Source: Aureobasidium sp. EXF-3400 (Eukaryota > Ascomycota > Dothideomycetes > Dothideales > Saccotheciaceae). Taken from it: a stretch of DNA of 64,000 bases. A program made the position numbers and the translations under genes. The stretch is taken from positions 62,001-126,000 of the forward strand of contig SWBL01000109.1 in the NCBI GenBank assembly GCA_024195585.1, written 5' to 3'. The notes under the pieces are model-generated. The model searched no databases. It was not told the origin of the DNA and saw only the letters and a list, made by a program, of their open reading frames with translations. Positions 20,228-31,221 of the stretch are shown here, in pieces. The stretch's first letter is position 1; each line of letters starts with the position of its first letter.

Positions 20228-21118
20228 CAGCATCGCACATTCACACCACGCCCACCCGCACACACGCCCGCCTTTTGCTATACCTCTTTTTGTGCCTGGA
20301 GCTTCTAATCTTCCCTTCTTGATCTGACTTTTAGAGCCTTGGGTTGTCTCTTTTCTTTTCTTTTTTTTCTGTTTACTCGTTCGATTCCCCCAGCACTCTC
20401 CCCCATGTCTCTTTCTTTCTATCTTTTCTTTTATACCAATTTATCAACCTCAGAGCGGCGACAGAAGTCAGTGCTCTTTTCAGCACGTTACTCACTGGCT
20501 CGTCGAAGGGACGAGGCCGTGGAAAGGTCTACAAGAGGCGGCAACGATGATGACAGCAAAGGTGGAGGACAAGGAAAAAAATCACAACAATAAATGAATG
20601 GACGACAGCACGCCGTCTGCTTTTTCGAATCAGTTTCCAGTGTTCCTGCATTTTCGCTGGCCTCCTGGAAAGCACATGGTGGTTGGACGGTCTTCACGGG
20701 ACAGACATGTCACTGGCACCAGTCTCCGTCGTGCTTTTGTTTCGTTGCTTGCCTCTGTTGCAGCACTAGGCACTTATTCTGTTTTCCGCTCTTCCAGTAG
20801 CATGGGATTCCGCAGTTGACAGATGTATTCGCACCGTGGGACAAAAGATGGGCGTTCTATAGGCGACCAACGGGCACTTCTAAATGTAATCTCAAATGTC
20901 TTTATACCAATGATTCTTTGCAATCTTTTATCTTAGTTGAAACATTGTCCGGTACATATACACGTACGCGATGTATATGTGGAGAATGTAAAATCTGGCC
21001 GATCTGCCAACGGTATTACTCCATCAAGGTGTATGATCGTCGTTTTGCAGGCTCGTCTGAGTCGTCTCGCCGCGGACATGCAGATGGCACATTGTCGTGT
21101 CAGAAAACCATGACCAAT
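20228..21118. other. Intergenic between Ras1 and GMF (tail to tail)
   Basis: Probable 3' UTRs of two convergent genes. The Ras1 side has long T/C-rich runs (20340-20440). Short open frames around 20594-20819 overlap each other and have no domain. No RNA gene seen. Confidence 0.45.
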
Positions 21119-21861
21119 CTACTCCTCTCCTCTAAGCTGGTCCTCGATCTCTTCTAAGTCTTCGGCGCTGTCGATCTCGATGATGCGACCGACTTCTGCC
21201 TGGTTGCGCATCAATTCCTTTGCTCCCGCGTAGAGCATCTTGAGCTCGCTGTTGCAGGTGACGGGCAGGTAGTATAGCATGACGTAGGGAACAGATAGAC
21301 GACCGGAAGCCTAGGTTGTCCTTTGAGTCAGCACAAACCTCCAAGTCTGTGGACGCCAGGAGGTGTGGATGATGAGAACATACCATTGTCAAGGGGTAAC
21401 TGAGCAAGATGAACCTGGGCGAGTGGTCGGGCAGCTCCTCGCCCAAAATGGTCAGATCGGTGTAGACTTCATCGTCTGCTTTTGAGATTTCTAGCGTCTT
21501 TTTGTCGATTTGGTCTGTTCCTTGAGAGAGTGGTTTCAGCCATTCTGCGTTCTTTATCTCGCGTAGCCCTGTATCCTCTTTGCCCTTGTTGATTCTTCCT
21601 CTTGTGGTGTGATCCTGTGTGCTTTCCGAGCTCTTTCTGCGCCTCTTTTGGCATTTGGGAGTGTATCCCTTCGGGCTTCAAGATGTTCGCTGCTTACAGA
21701 TTACGGCTTGCGGGTCCTTTGCCCTCGAGGTTCCTAGACGGAACTTGCGCAATGCGGTCTTGGTTTCGGGCGAGAAGGTATAGAGGCGTGATTCGGATGC
21801 CTGGGGAACAGTGGTTAGCCCTGACTTCAGATCTTCTGGTATGTACTGAGATGTATACCAT
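21119..21861 (-). CDS. gmf1: Glia maturation factor homologue, ADF-H domain (4 exons)
   Basis: Exons 21859-21861 (the ATG alone), 21698-21800, 21384-21514 and 21119-21310; introns 58, 183 and 73 nt. The product is 142 aa, the normal size for GMF. The spliced protein reads MASESRLYTFSPETK... with FRLGTSRAKDPQAVIYQID, SPRFILLSYPLTM and SGRLSVPYVMLYYLP, all conserved in GMF/Aim7. GMF binds the Arp2/3 complex, blocks actin nucleation and promotes debranching, so it acts at actin patches during endocytosis. Alternative unspliced frames give no homology. The 183-nt second intron is longer than most in this window; its splice choice is fixed by the Tyr codon made across the junction (VIY-QID). Confidence 0.9.
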
Positions 21862-22524
21862 ATTGAATTAAGTATGTTGGTTGTGGATAGAAACAGTGGT
21901 TAGGTGGCCTGGGACAACTTCAGGAGCTTGGAGTTCGAGATGCCCCGCAGTCGATTGACGTCGGTCTTGCTTGTTGCGATGCCCCGATAACGTTGCTCAA
22001 GACCACGAGGTTCTGGAGAAATATTCTTCATACGAAATTGGAAATGGAAAGAGCTGTTCTACTGTACATCTGTATCATTTCTCTTTGCTGAGGAAGTCGT
22101 CTACCTAATCTAATTGAATTGAGGATGATCAAGCAGTGCTTGAATCACCGTCCTTCACTTCCCTGAACTACAAGGATACACATTGCTGTGTATGACTCGA
22201 ACTGTAGGACGGAACGTCGCAAAGATTGTCTGACCCTTATGAAACCCTGACAGAAAAGCCATGGAAATACCCATGCAACCTTCAACTGTCCAAATTTCAT
22301 CACATATCGAGAAGGTAATTGTCTGGAGAATAAGAGCAGGGTCGTACCACAACCCACCTTCCAACGGCCCTCGATCGATGCAACCCGACGCGACGGCCGG
22401 CAATCGCTGCCCCGCAATCGACAATGACATCTTGACTGCACCTTCATCGACCACCACAACCAGACGCGTGTTTTTCATTCTTTTACTATTCACTTTGGCT
22501 TGAAGGTCCTCTCAAGGCTCGCAC
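21862..22524. other. Divergent intergenic between GMF and the molybdopterin-domain gene
   Basis: 660 bp with promoters of both genes. Overlapping open frames near 22145-22503 on both strands show no domain and mirror each other, so they are taken as chance. Confidence 0.4.
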
Positions 22525-23733
22525 ATGTTCTCCCGTATCAATCAAGTGGCACGTCATCTCAGTCGTCCTTTACCGAACTACTTGCATCGTTCCGCAGCAG
22601 CTGCAACTATCAGACTTACCAGCAGTCCCGCAATCATGGCAGATACAAACAACAAGCGCACTATCAACACGGCGGCATGTCTGATCATTGGTGATGAGGT
22701 TTTGGGTGGAAAGGTATGTTGATATATCTTCTTTTTGTATCCTTTGTATTCTCCGTTCTTGGAAGGGAATCTCGAAGTCAGTCAAGACGTATGGTCATGG
22801 AGATATTGTTGATGCCCAGAACCATGGACACGATGAACACGTATTGGAGTTATGAACAACCAACGGCTTACATTACTCCAGACCGTCGACACCAACAGCG
22901 CCTACCTCGCCAAATTCTGCTTCAGCCTAGGCATAAACCTCAAACGCATCGAAGTCATCGGCGACGAAGAATCAGAGATCGTAGAGGCAGTCCGCCGCAT
23001 GTCTTCCAACTACGACTTTGTTGTGACATCTGGCGGCATCGGTCCTACTCACGACGACATCACTTACCAGAGCATTGCTAATGCCTTCAATCTGCCTTTG
23101 GTTCTTGACGATGAGACGTTCTCACGTATGAAGCGACTCAGCAAACCTCACCCCAACCAGCCTAACTTCGATTGGGACACGCCGTCGCCTGCGCTTGAGG
23201 CTAAGAAGCGTATGGTCATCTTGCCGCATGATGAGAAACTGTCCAGTGAGGAGCAAGTTATCTTCACCGCCCCTGACCTTTGGGTCCCCGTTGCTGTGGG
23301 CAATGGAAACGTTCACATCTTGCCTGGTGTACCAAGACTGTTTGAGCGCATGCTCACAGGCTTGAAGCCAACTCTGCTGCCTAGATTGACCGACCCTGAA
23401 GGCAAAGGTGTTTATCGAATTATCATTTCAACCCCACTGCCCGAGAGTGGTGTTGCTTCTTACTTGACTGAGTTGGCTAAGAAGGTTGAGCCTGAGGGCA
23501 TCAAGGTTGGAAGGTAAGCTACGCGTCGACATGACTTGAGTAGAATGGAGATGCTAATCAATACTGGCAGTTACCCGAGATGGGGCAAGGCCAGAAACAC
23601 CGTCACGCTTGTCGGCAGAAACAAGGAGTACATGGACAGTCTAGTCCCCGAGGTTGAGAAGGGCGTCCAGGGCAAGCGCGTCACCAAGGAAGGCGAAGAC
23701 GATGTTGAAGGCGAGTCTGACAAGGATACTTGA
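22525..23733 (+). CDS. Molybdopterin-binding (MoCF biosynthesis) domain protein (3 exons)
   Basis: Exons 22525-22713, 22882-23513 and 23571-23733; introns 168 and 57 nt (the second with branch GCTAATC). The product is 327 aa. After a basic, Arg-rich and acid-free N-terminus (residues 1-38, MFSRINQVARHLSRPL...), which looks like a mitochondrial presequence, the MoCF/MPT-binding fold follows. It contains CLIIGDEVLGGK-TVDTNSAYLAKF and the signature VTSGGIGPTHDDITYQSIA, then GNVHILPGVPRLFERM. Proteins of this type resemble the N-terminal domain of human FAD synthase and bacterial CinA; in fungi they stand alone and their reaction is not settled. If the upstream leader is not translated, the second ATG (MADTNNKRT) would give a cytosolic form; alternative starts could allow both. 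Confidence 0.85.
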
Positions 23734-24448
23734 TCTATATTCACTTCGGGCATGTAAATATATGAATACACATTGTGCTGACTCTGAGTCTCCCGCCATC
23801 AACCATGCTCTGCAGATTCTTTGAGTATTTCCAACACAGATTCTCGGTACAAGATCGCTTTTGCTGAGAAGCTGCACAGTGTTCTCGCAGCTCCGTCGAG
23901 TAATCATCAATGCATCTTTTCCCAACCAGCCTTTGGACCTATGTCTCCTAAAACTTCTTTGCATCAACGCAAGCCGAATATTAATCCTTCATCTATGGAT
24001 TAGAATCACCTTTGGCCTAAACTCTCTCCTCGTGTGTTGAAGCATGTAACACGTGTAGCTGCAGAAATGCACGATACTACCGCGGTACGAGATAGTGCCC
24101 ACTGAGAGGCGATGAATTATCGACTCTCTGTGGACACGTCTCTGCTTCTGAAGAGACTTGTGTCTTTCTACAGTGCATGTTTTGGCTCTTTGTTGTAGCC
24201 AGAGTACGATGGATCACAGACTTCAGCATACGGAAAGGATGTTTTTGTCAGATTTTTCTGTGTCCGATTCTGAGATATTTGTCCTGCAATCTTCTTTTTC
24301 TGCATTTTCGTTCATCTACCACTTCCGTTATCCACGTAATATCAGTTCGTCTTCCGCTTTGAACCCGCCTATCTCGCTGCGACTTGAAAAGACCTCGCTG
24401 CCCTCGAAGCGCCATGTGTCTCGTGAATCTCTCAGAACGAAATTTCCA
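23734..24448. other. Intergenic, tail to tail
   Basis: 3' flanks of the molybdopterin-domain gene and the first BTB gene. No supported gene, RNA or repeat in 715 bp. Confidence 0.45.
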
Positions 24449-25229
24449 CTAGCACTTCTCGTCATCCTTGTGTACGTGGTAGTAACATTTGTCTTTTATT
24501 CCCTCTGGTAGCCCCACACCAATGCCACCGTCCCTCTGGGCTCCGAAAGCCCTCACAAGCTCGATAAATGCTTCTTGTGGCCACTGCTGGCATTTCTCCG
24601 AGCCCATGATATCTGATATATTGCCTTTCCACACCACGAGATCCACAATGAATCCTCGTAAAGGTGAGCCAGGACAAGTGTTGTCATAGATGAGTTTGAT
24701 GCAGTGAGTGGGTGCGATTCCACTTCTGGCGACTCTCTTGAGCAGCGTGTTCATAGCTTTGTTCTGGAGAGCGGGCATCTGATATTTGTCACCAAAGATC
24801 CAGACTCTGCAGAGCACTTCCCACGGAATATCACAATTCACTCCGTCGGAAAGCTGACGCGTGTAGATGAATTTGGCGACAATGTTGACAACATCAACAC
24901 GTTCATGTGGGAGCGATATCTTGCCTTCAGCAGCTTCGGTAAACGAGCCATTGAACGCGGCACGAAAGTAGTCGCAGTAGAAGACGAGAAGATCTTTGTG
25001 AATCGAATAGACTTTCTTTTCTGCACCAATTTCGACCGTCACGATGTTTTGGTGGAAGCAAGTACTATGCGATGTTTAGTAACACAGAAGATGGACAAGG
25101 CAGAGATACATACCCTGGAGGAATCCTTGATGGAATAGATACGGCTTTGGCAGTCGAGGTAGATTGTGTTGTGGTTGTGATTGAGCTTGAGCTAGATGAG
25201 CTGGCATCGGGATCGCTCTGAGATGACAT
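24449..25229 (-). CDS. BTB/POZ domain protein 1 (2 exons)
   Basis: Exons 25114-25229 and 24449-25064; 49-nt intron (GTATGT, TACTAAAC, ATAG). The product is 243 aa. A Ser/Thr-rich leader of about 45 residues is followed by a BTB fold. It contains VTVEIGAEKKVYSIHKDLLVFYCDYFRAAF, then KISLPHERVDVVNIVAKFIYTRQL and WIFGDKYQMPALQNKAM, the standard BTB order. BTB proteins dimerise and often serve as Cullin-3 substrate adaptors; no second known domain is present. The C-terminus KCYYHVHKDDEKC has a C-x3-HVH-x4-C layout repeated in the neighbouring paralogue and may bind a metal (inference). Confidence 0.85.
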
Positions 25230-26106
25230 GATGGTAGTGCTGCGAGATGGATCTCTCAGTGGCGTAAAGTGACTTGTGATGCCGTCTATGAATCAAGACA
25301 AGATTGTCGAGGGGGGAATATCGAAAACGAAAGCCGAAGTCGTATGTTGAGCCAGATCTGAACGACGATGTTGAGAAGGAAAGGAAAGGAGAGCCGGAAG
25401 ATGAGAAGGAGTTGAGAAGGATTTGAGGGTGTAAAGCTTGAGACACGCGTGAAAGTGAAAGTGCTGCTAGTGTTGTGAGGCACTCCGCTGCGCGAATGAC
25501 TGGTGAGAACAGTGTCTCAGTTATAATAAATTGACGAAGCGCTCTTGACGAGACGTACAATCAAGAGAAGAAGATAGCATGCATCCAATGAAGCGTGATG
25601 CTGATCGTTGACAGCAGATGGAGCTAATGGGAAGAACGAAGGTGAAGGTATTGGTTGTTGTGATGAAGAAGTGGGGAGTCGGAACAAAATTGCGATTGAG
25701 TGAATTCGAGTCGCATGCAATCGAAGCGTAAGGTGGAAAGTGCGGTAGGTACTGTTGTTGCCTTTACTCAACTCGTGGAACAAGTGTTGGTGGATGCCAG
25801 AACTTGAATCATGGGACACAGCAGATGATAAGGTTTCACAAAGCGCACAAGTGATAATGGCAAAGCAATCAAATTCTTCTATCCTCAAGTACGAATCTTC
25901 TGGTCAATAGTGTGTGCTGACCAGATTTGATGCGATTCAACTCCTGCTTCCCACGCATGTAAACTTGTAGCGTAATTTCTCTTCTTCTCAGAGCGATCTG
26001 GTCTTTCTTGTTGTCTTGAGTGAATGTGTGGCTGTTCTGTAGACGTGGCGCTGTAAATGTAAATATGCATGCCATGGTTGAAGAACGGATGATACTCACA
26101 GTACGT
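25230..26106. other. Intergenic between the two BTB genes
   Basis: 877 bp, holding the promoter of BTB gene 1 and the 3' flank of BTB gene 2. Overlapping open frames on both strands have no domain. The stretch just upstream of BTB 1 is rich in GAAAGGAAAGG-like purine runs on the plus strand. Confidence 0.4.
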
Positions 26107-26882
26107 TCAGCAATGCTCGCCGGTGGCGTGAACGTGGTAGTGACACTTCTCTGTGGATGGCCAGACATACTGAGGCAACTTGCGTTCCCAGGCTTCACTT
26201 ACACCATGAGCAAAGTCAACAAGGGACTCTTTGCTCCAGTCGGGCAGACAAGATTCCCGGAAGATACAGTTCTCTCCCGGTTTGTGAATCATCTTGAGGA
26301 CGTGTATGTCTATTGCGAGTTTACGCAGGGGAGAACCGACCATGGTACCTGTGTAGGCGATGGCCACGACGCCGGTCGAGAATTTGTTCTCCTCTTTGAG
26401 CTTTTCCAAGAGGGCATCGATAGCACAGTTCTGGAGAAGTGGAATCTGGTATTTGTCGCCGAGAACCCAGAGATGAGCCAGGGTATGGAATGAAAGAAAG
26501 GGCGGACGGTCAGACGAGTCTCCGTGATTCTCAGAAACGCGCAGTGAGCGCGAGTAGAGCCAGACTTGGAAGGCCTCGAAAACTTCGGTGCCCACATCGG
26601 GAAGCTCAATCTTGCCTTCTTCTGCCTCCTTGAACGATCCCTTGAAGGCGGCGCGGAAGAAGTCCGAGTAGAAACACAACAAGCCTTTGTGTAGGTTGTA
26701 CTTTTCCTTGTTGGGACCGACGAGGAGCGAGACCATTTCCTTGTAGAGCTTACTGACACCAAGTCAGCACATTTATCAGCGGAGGTAAGAAAGATGACAT
26801 ACCTGGAAGGCCATTTGTTAGGCGTCGAGACTGCTCTGCCTGACGAGCCACCTGTCTGTGGTGGAGTCGACGTGGTCGACAT
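26107..26882 (-). CDS. BTB/POZ domain protein 2, tandem paralogue (2 exons)
   Basis: Exons 26803-26882 and 26107-26752; 50-nt intron ending GTCAG. The product is 241 aa, same strand and same exon layout as the gene downstream at 24449. The BTB motifs are clear: MVSLLVGPNKEKYNLHKGLLCFYSDFFRAAF, KIELPDVGTEVFEAFQVWLYSRSL and WVLGDKYQIPLLQNCAI. It ends KCHYHVHATGEHC, matching the C-terminal Cys/His motif of its neighbour. The two proteins differ widely elsewhere, so the duplication is old. Function of this fungal BTB-only type is unknown; a ubiquitin-ligase adaptor role is the usual guess. Confidence 0.87.
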
Positions 26883-27671
26883 GGCGATGGATGAGGGAAG
26901 GAAGGAAGACGATGAAGTCAACGCAAGACGGTTGGTGGTCTTGCGCGGAGCAGATGAGTGCAGTTCGGAGAGAGATGTGAGACAGCTTTATAGCGACTCC
27001 AGCAGCTGGTGGAGTGAGACGCTAATCTAGTGAATCCGAACTGAGAGCGGCAGTCAGAAAGCTGGGAGGAGGCGTTGCTGGTAGAGCTGAGATGGCGCAA
27101 CACAACAGACCAGCCGTGAGTGAATGTCTGGCCGGAGTGAAAGTGACGGAAAGGAATCGTGTGAAAATTTGCCCACCTCTAAACAAATCAACGAGCTATA
27201 GAGATACTCAATACTTCCCCGACCGATGAATTCCTAGAGAGAGTCTCATATCAAGCTGTTTCAATGCCTAAACTTCTGATTTTGTAAGTGACTTTGCATT
27301 TGACATATTTCAGCATAACTCACCATCAAGAAGTAGGCATTACTGGGTTTCTGACCATCAGCACATTGAGAGGAATTAGAAACAAATCAATCAAAACAAC
27401 ACGATCTCCATTCTGTAACATAAAACAAGGGGTATCCCCCATGCTTTTATAGCAAAACAAAATAATGTCACCAACAAGAACACCACCCCAGTATTATTCT
27501 GATAGGCGAGGAACCGCATACAAATCAGATGGCTTGCATGCTTTTATTCCACACGTTGAGACAGAAGGAAAGAAAAGAAAAGAAAACAGTATTCATGACA
27601 TTCATCCGTACAACGGTCCCGCCGCTATGCATCGCAGAGAAACGACGATGGAAGAAGGGAAAGAGAAGACA
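26883..27671. other. Intergenic upstream of BTB gene 2
   Basis: Promoter of the BTB 2 gene at the left and the 3' flank of the zinc-module gene at the right. No supported gene; the plus-strand frame at 27465-27893 overlaps the zinc-module gene antisense and is a shadow. Confidence 0.4.
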
Positions 27672-28841
27672 TTACTTTCCAACTCGAGCAAGACGTTCAT
27701 CGACGGCTTCGACAAGTCTTGGGTCCGGCCGCGACTTTCGCGACTTGTGAGATGGCCGATCGCGACACTCGAGACAACGCGCGTGAGAACATTTAGCACA
27801 TATTTTGTTGTGACTCTGGTAAGGTGTAGAGCATTCGTGACATGTGTAGCGAACACGCTGACGAGGTTTGCGATACACGCGCTGCACGCCTGAGGGAGCT
27901 CTCAAGATCGGATCCCTGATGGTAGAAATGGGGTAGGGTACTGATGATCTGGTTAGACAACTGCCTTCCTGGATGGGCGAGAAGGCTTTACCATGACGAG
28001 ATGATCGAGGTGACATGGAAATGTCTTGTTTGTCTTTGCCATGATGGAAGTTGTATGCGGTGCGGATCGGACCGAAGTCAGGAATCTCATCATCGACTTC
28101 CAATGGTGGTAGAAAGCTGTCCCCGGCTAGGATGGGTTCCATAGATGTCGAAGGTTTAGAGACTTGTTTGCCGGTAGATGACATGGTGTTGAAGACGTCG
28201 AGATGATCTGAGACAACGGCAGGTGCCTCAGTCATGGGGAGGTCTGGACTCGTTGACGACTCTTCAGCGACAACGTGGAAAGGGAACTCCCTCGCTTGCG
28301 CCATGGCTTCCTTGATACCTTTTCCTGGGGTACGGGGACATTCTCCACACAGCCTGTGATGACATGCTCGACAGTGGATACCATGGCCAAAGTCAACACC
28401 ACATTCATGACAGCTACGGTGGACACGCATCCTTGCAGACTTCTGAACACGGCGAGCAGTGGCAGGAAAAGTAGAGCGGTCGCTACCAGCAATATTCATC
28501 CCATATCTGTCGCGCAATTTCTGGGCCCTCTCCTGGTAGACAGAAGCACGATCAATGTGGAATGTTTCAGTTATGATCCGTGGGGTAGGTCGAGATTGCT
28601 CCTCGGGATCCTCACGTGTCGTTGACAGCTGGTCCGCATCGATTGTGTTTGTGAACAATGTATCATCATGGGAATGTTCCTGGGCGTCATTTGTTTCGAC
28701 ACTGGATTGAGGAATGTTATTTTCCGCATCGGAATCCTTGCTTCCTCTTCGGATTGTGGTGGTGAATTTCTGCAGATATCTGCGGATTTGACCTCGGCGA
28801 CCGTGCTCAAAGGTCGAGCTTGGAGGTAGAGATGACGGCAT
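27672..28841 (-). CDS. Protein with two six-cysteine zinc-module repeats
   Basis: A 389-aa single-exon protein starting at the first in-frame ATG (28841). Two Cys-rich modules of the same build are seen: C144, C147, C157, C160, C165, C168 (CHECGVDFGHGIHCRACHH...) and C334, C337, C348, C351, C356, C359 (CHECSTPYQSHNKICAKC...). Both read C-x2-C-x(9-10)-C-x2-C-x4-C-x2-C, each able to hold zinc. Basic Arg/Lys segments flank the modules (RRVQKSARMRVHR, YRKPRQRVR), which suggests nucleic-acid or protein binding. The region between is Ser/Pro-rich and probably disordered. I recognise no named family. Confidence 0.75.
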   Translation of the reverse strand: MPSSLPPSSTFEHGRRGQIRRYLQKFTTTIRRGSKDSDAENNIPQSSVETNDAQEHSHDDTLFTNTIDADQLSTTREDPEEQSRPTPRIITETFHIDRASVYQERAQKLRDRYGMNIAGSDRSTFPATARRVQKSARMRVHRSCHECGVDFGHGIHCRACHHRLCGECPRTPGKGIKEAMAQAREFPFHVVAEESSTSPDLPMTEAPAVVSDHLDVFNTMSSTGKQVSKPSTSMEPILAGDSFLPPLEVDDEIPDFGPIRTAYNFHHGKDKQDISMSPRSSRHGKAFSPIQEGSCLTRSSVPYPISTIRDPILRAPSGVQRVYRKPRQRVRYTCHECSTPYQSHNKICAKCSHARCLECRDRPSHKSRKSRPDPRLVEAVDERLARVGK

Positions 28842-31221
28842 ACTGATTGGTATGCTATGATTCCTGGAGGTGGTCCAGTCGAGTCCAGTTAGGTGCAACG
28901 GTAGCGACGTAGGAGGATCCGTCGCAGCGACGGTGAGATCGTGGCGGTAGCCAAGCAAAGACAACAGATCAAGCTAAGACAGCGATACAATCCCGAAGAA
29001 CAGGGTGGCCTAAGAGAGTATCGGGCAGTAATTGGCCTTCCAGATCTAGTGCGAACCCAAGCAGTCGGAGCCCAAGGAAATGGATAATGGTTCAAAGTTT
29101 GTGGTTATAGAAGCCTTCAGCAACGACAGTAAGCAAGGTATTCTGCACGGTACCAAGAGACAAACGTCCGGGTGGGATGGGCAAGTGTGACCAAGGTAAG
29201 ATTGGAATCAAGAAAGGCTGCCAAGGGACCAGACATATCAATTCGCGAAACAGGCGGCCATTGCTGTAGTATAATGAACAGAAGAAGAAAGGGAAAAAAG
29301 AACTGGCCACGAACACCACAGAAAGATTGTTTCGCTAAACAGGGGACAATCAGTAGTGCAGCACGCAAAGTAGGTCACTCGTTTGGATTGGGTTCCCCGA
29401 ATCAAAAAAAAGCGGAGCAAGGCGGTTGGACGACGGCGCGAAATCACCAGGCCAGGCTGTTGAATAAAAGCGGTCTAGTCTGTGCTCGCTTGCTCTTCTC
29501 GCAGCACGCCGGCCTTTTCTCTTCTGCTGGTTCGTCCTTTGCTCGCGTAGAAGGTATGATCGGTAGATAAGAGAATAGCGTGTACCGCCGCGTGGAGCCT
29601 CTTCCTTATACAGATGGGACAGGGGTGATGATGTGCTCGGTTTGAAGCAAACGAAACCAGAAGCACGACAGACGGATATTGTGGCTGATTGGTAGCGGGA
29701 AGGCCAAAGAAAGTTACGAGGATGCGTTGCCTGATCGCCTGCTTGCGTGAAGCGTAAGTCAGAAGATTCCCATGCACCAGGGACTCTTTCCGTGTGCCAG
29801 AGAGTTGGGTAACGTAGTTGTGGATGAAGAAAGTTGGGGATGGAGAAGGAGCGAGTCAGACTAGGTCCCGAGAATCATCATGGGCTGCCCTTGTCTAGGA
29901 CTGCTTCCTTCTTTCTTACTCCTTTCTCACCACACAACTTACCCCATTCTTGCCGCATCCGACGCAGCAAGGCCAAGCTTTGGCTATGCGTTGGCTGAAG
30001 GAATTTTGGTATCACCTTTGCTGCAGCAAATCAGCACGATGGACGAGCACCAACGCTGGCTGGTAACCGTCCACTCGCCTCGGCAGGAAGCGGCTAATCC
30101 TTCCCCCAGAACCCTGCCTATCCACACACACCCCACGAAACGGACGGCGCCGCACCCTTGTCCGAGTTTCCCAAGCGGTGGGAGAACCGGCGATGCAAGA
30201 AGAGCCAAAAAGTCCACTCTGATCAGCAAAAAGTCCACATCGCCATCCATGGTGCCATGTGAGGATCAGGGCTTTTCCGTTCTCGCTCCGAGCACTTTTT
30301 GGCTTTTCTCGCTTGCTTGCCGACCAAGGCTTGCTTGCCCTGCACGACCGTTTCGTATCCACTCCCGCAACTCGTGGATCGAGCGTCTAAAAGTGGTACA
30401 TGGGTTTTGTTGGTTAGAGGTCCTCTAAAAAGGATGGTGATAATATAGAAACATGTGCTATATGTTATGGCGATCGCAATGAAAATAGTAGTTAGACAGC
30501 CTCAGCCTCAATAGACATCCTGCACCGTAAGCAGAAAAATCCTCTCAGCGAACGAAATTATGCACGCCTCTGCTTCTTGTGCAACTCCTGATTGTTCCAT
30601 GTCAAACAACCAAACAGACTCTCCGCCTGTTCCCGGCAGATAGAGACTTAGGCTTTTGCCAACTTACCTCGGAAGCTGTTCTCTTCCGATTATCATCCTT
30701 GACACGGGACTGCAAGCACCCGTCTCCGTGTACCGTATAGCAAGCCTTGATGCTCTTTCTTAGGGGGAAGAAAACACGCCATCATTCAATAGCCTCATGC
30801 ATGTGCTTATGGGGAAAAAGTCAGGGTCTCAAATCTCGTATATCGTTTGACGTTTAAGAGATCCGTATACCGCAAGTATATGTACTGCTACACCTGACGT
30901 ATTGGCCTCGAGGCGAGACAAAACGAAAAGGCAGGCGCGTTTCTGTGCAATGGCGAAAAGGAGAATATGCAGATAGCAACTAGAACTATCGAAACACCTA
31001 CACCGCTATGATTGATGCATGTAAGAGCTATGCGGAAACAGTATTGGGAAAAGAAAAGAAACGCCTAAGCCGATAGGATATGCTCAACACCATCGCGAGT
31101 CAAAGATGCCATGCGCCTGCTCGAAGAACCCCCACAGCAAAGAGGGAAAAAAAAAACGCCATGTTCGATCAGGTACGATCGAGACCAAGTCCGGAAGGAA
31201 TGAGGAGAAAAGATGCAAAGC
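28842..31221. other. 2.4 kb without a firm gene
   Basis: Contains the promoter of the zinc-module gene at the left and the 3' flank of the Clr2 gene at the right. Three plus-strand frames (29172-29570, 29880-30428) and several minus frames are open but low in complexity and without domains. Near 30558-30740 on the minus strand a consensus-like 41-nt intron (30627-30667) joins two short open stretches (see findings). No tRNA, rRNA or transposon remnant was found. Confidence 0.45.

Noticed and set aside
29880..30428. 182-codon plus-strand frame starting with ATG
   Set aside because: Pro/Ser/Arg-rich, no domain, no splice context; length is within chance for this C-rich stretch. A short repeat AAAAAGTCCAC occurs twice here but has no wider pattern.
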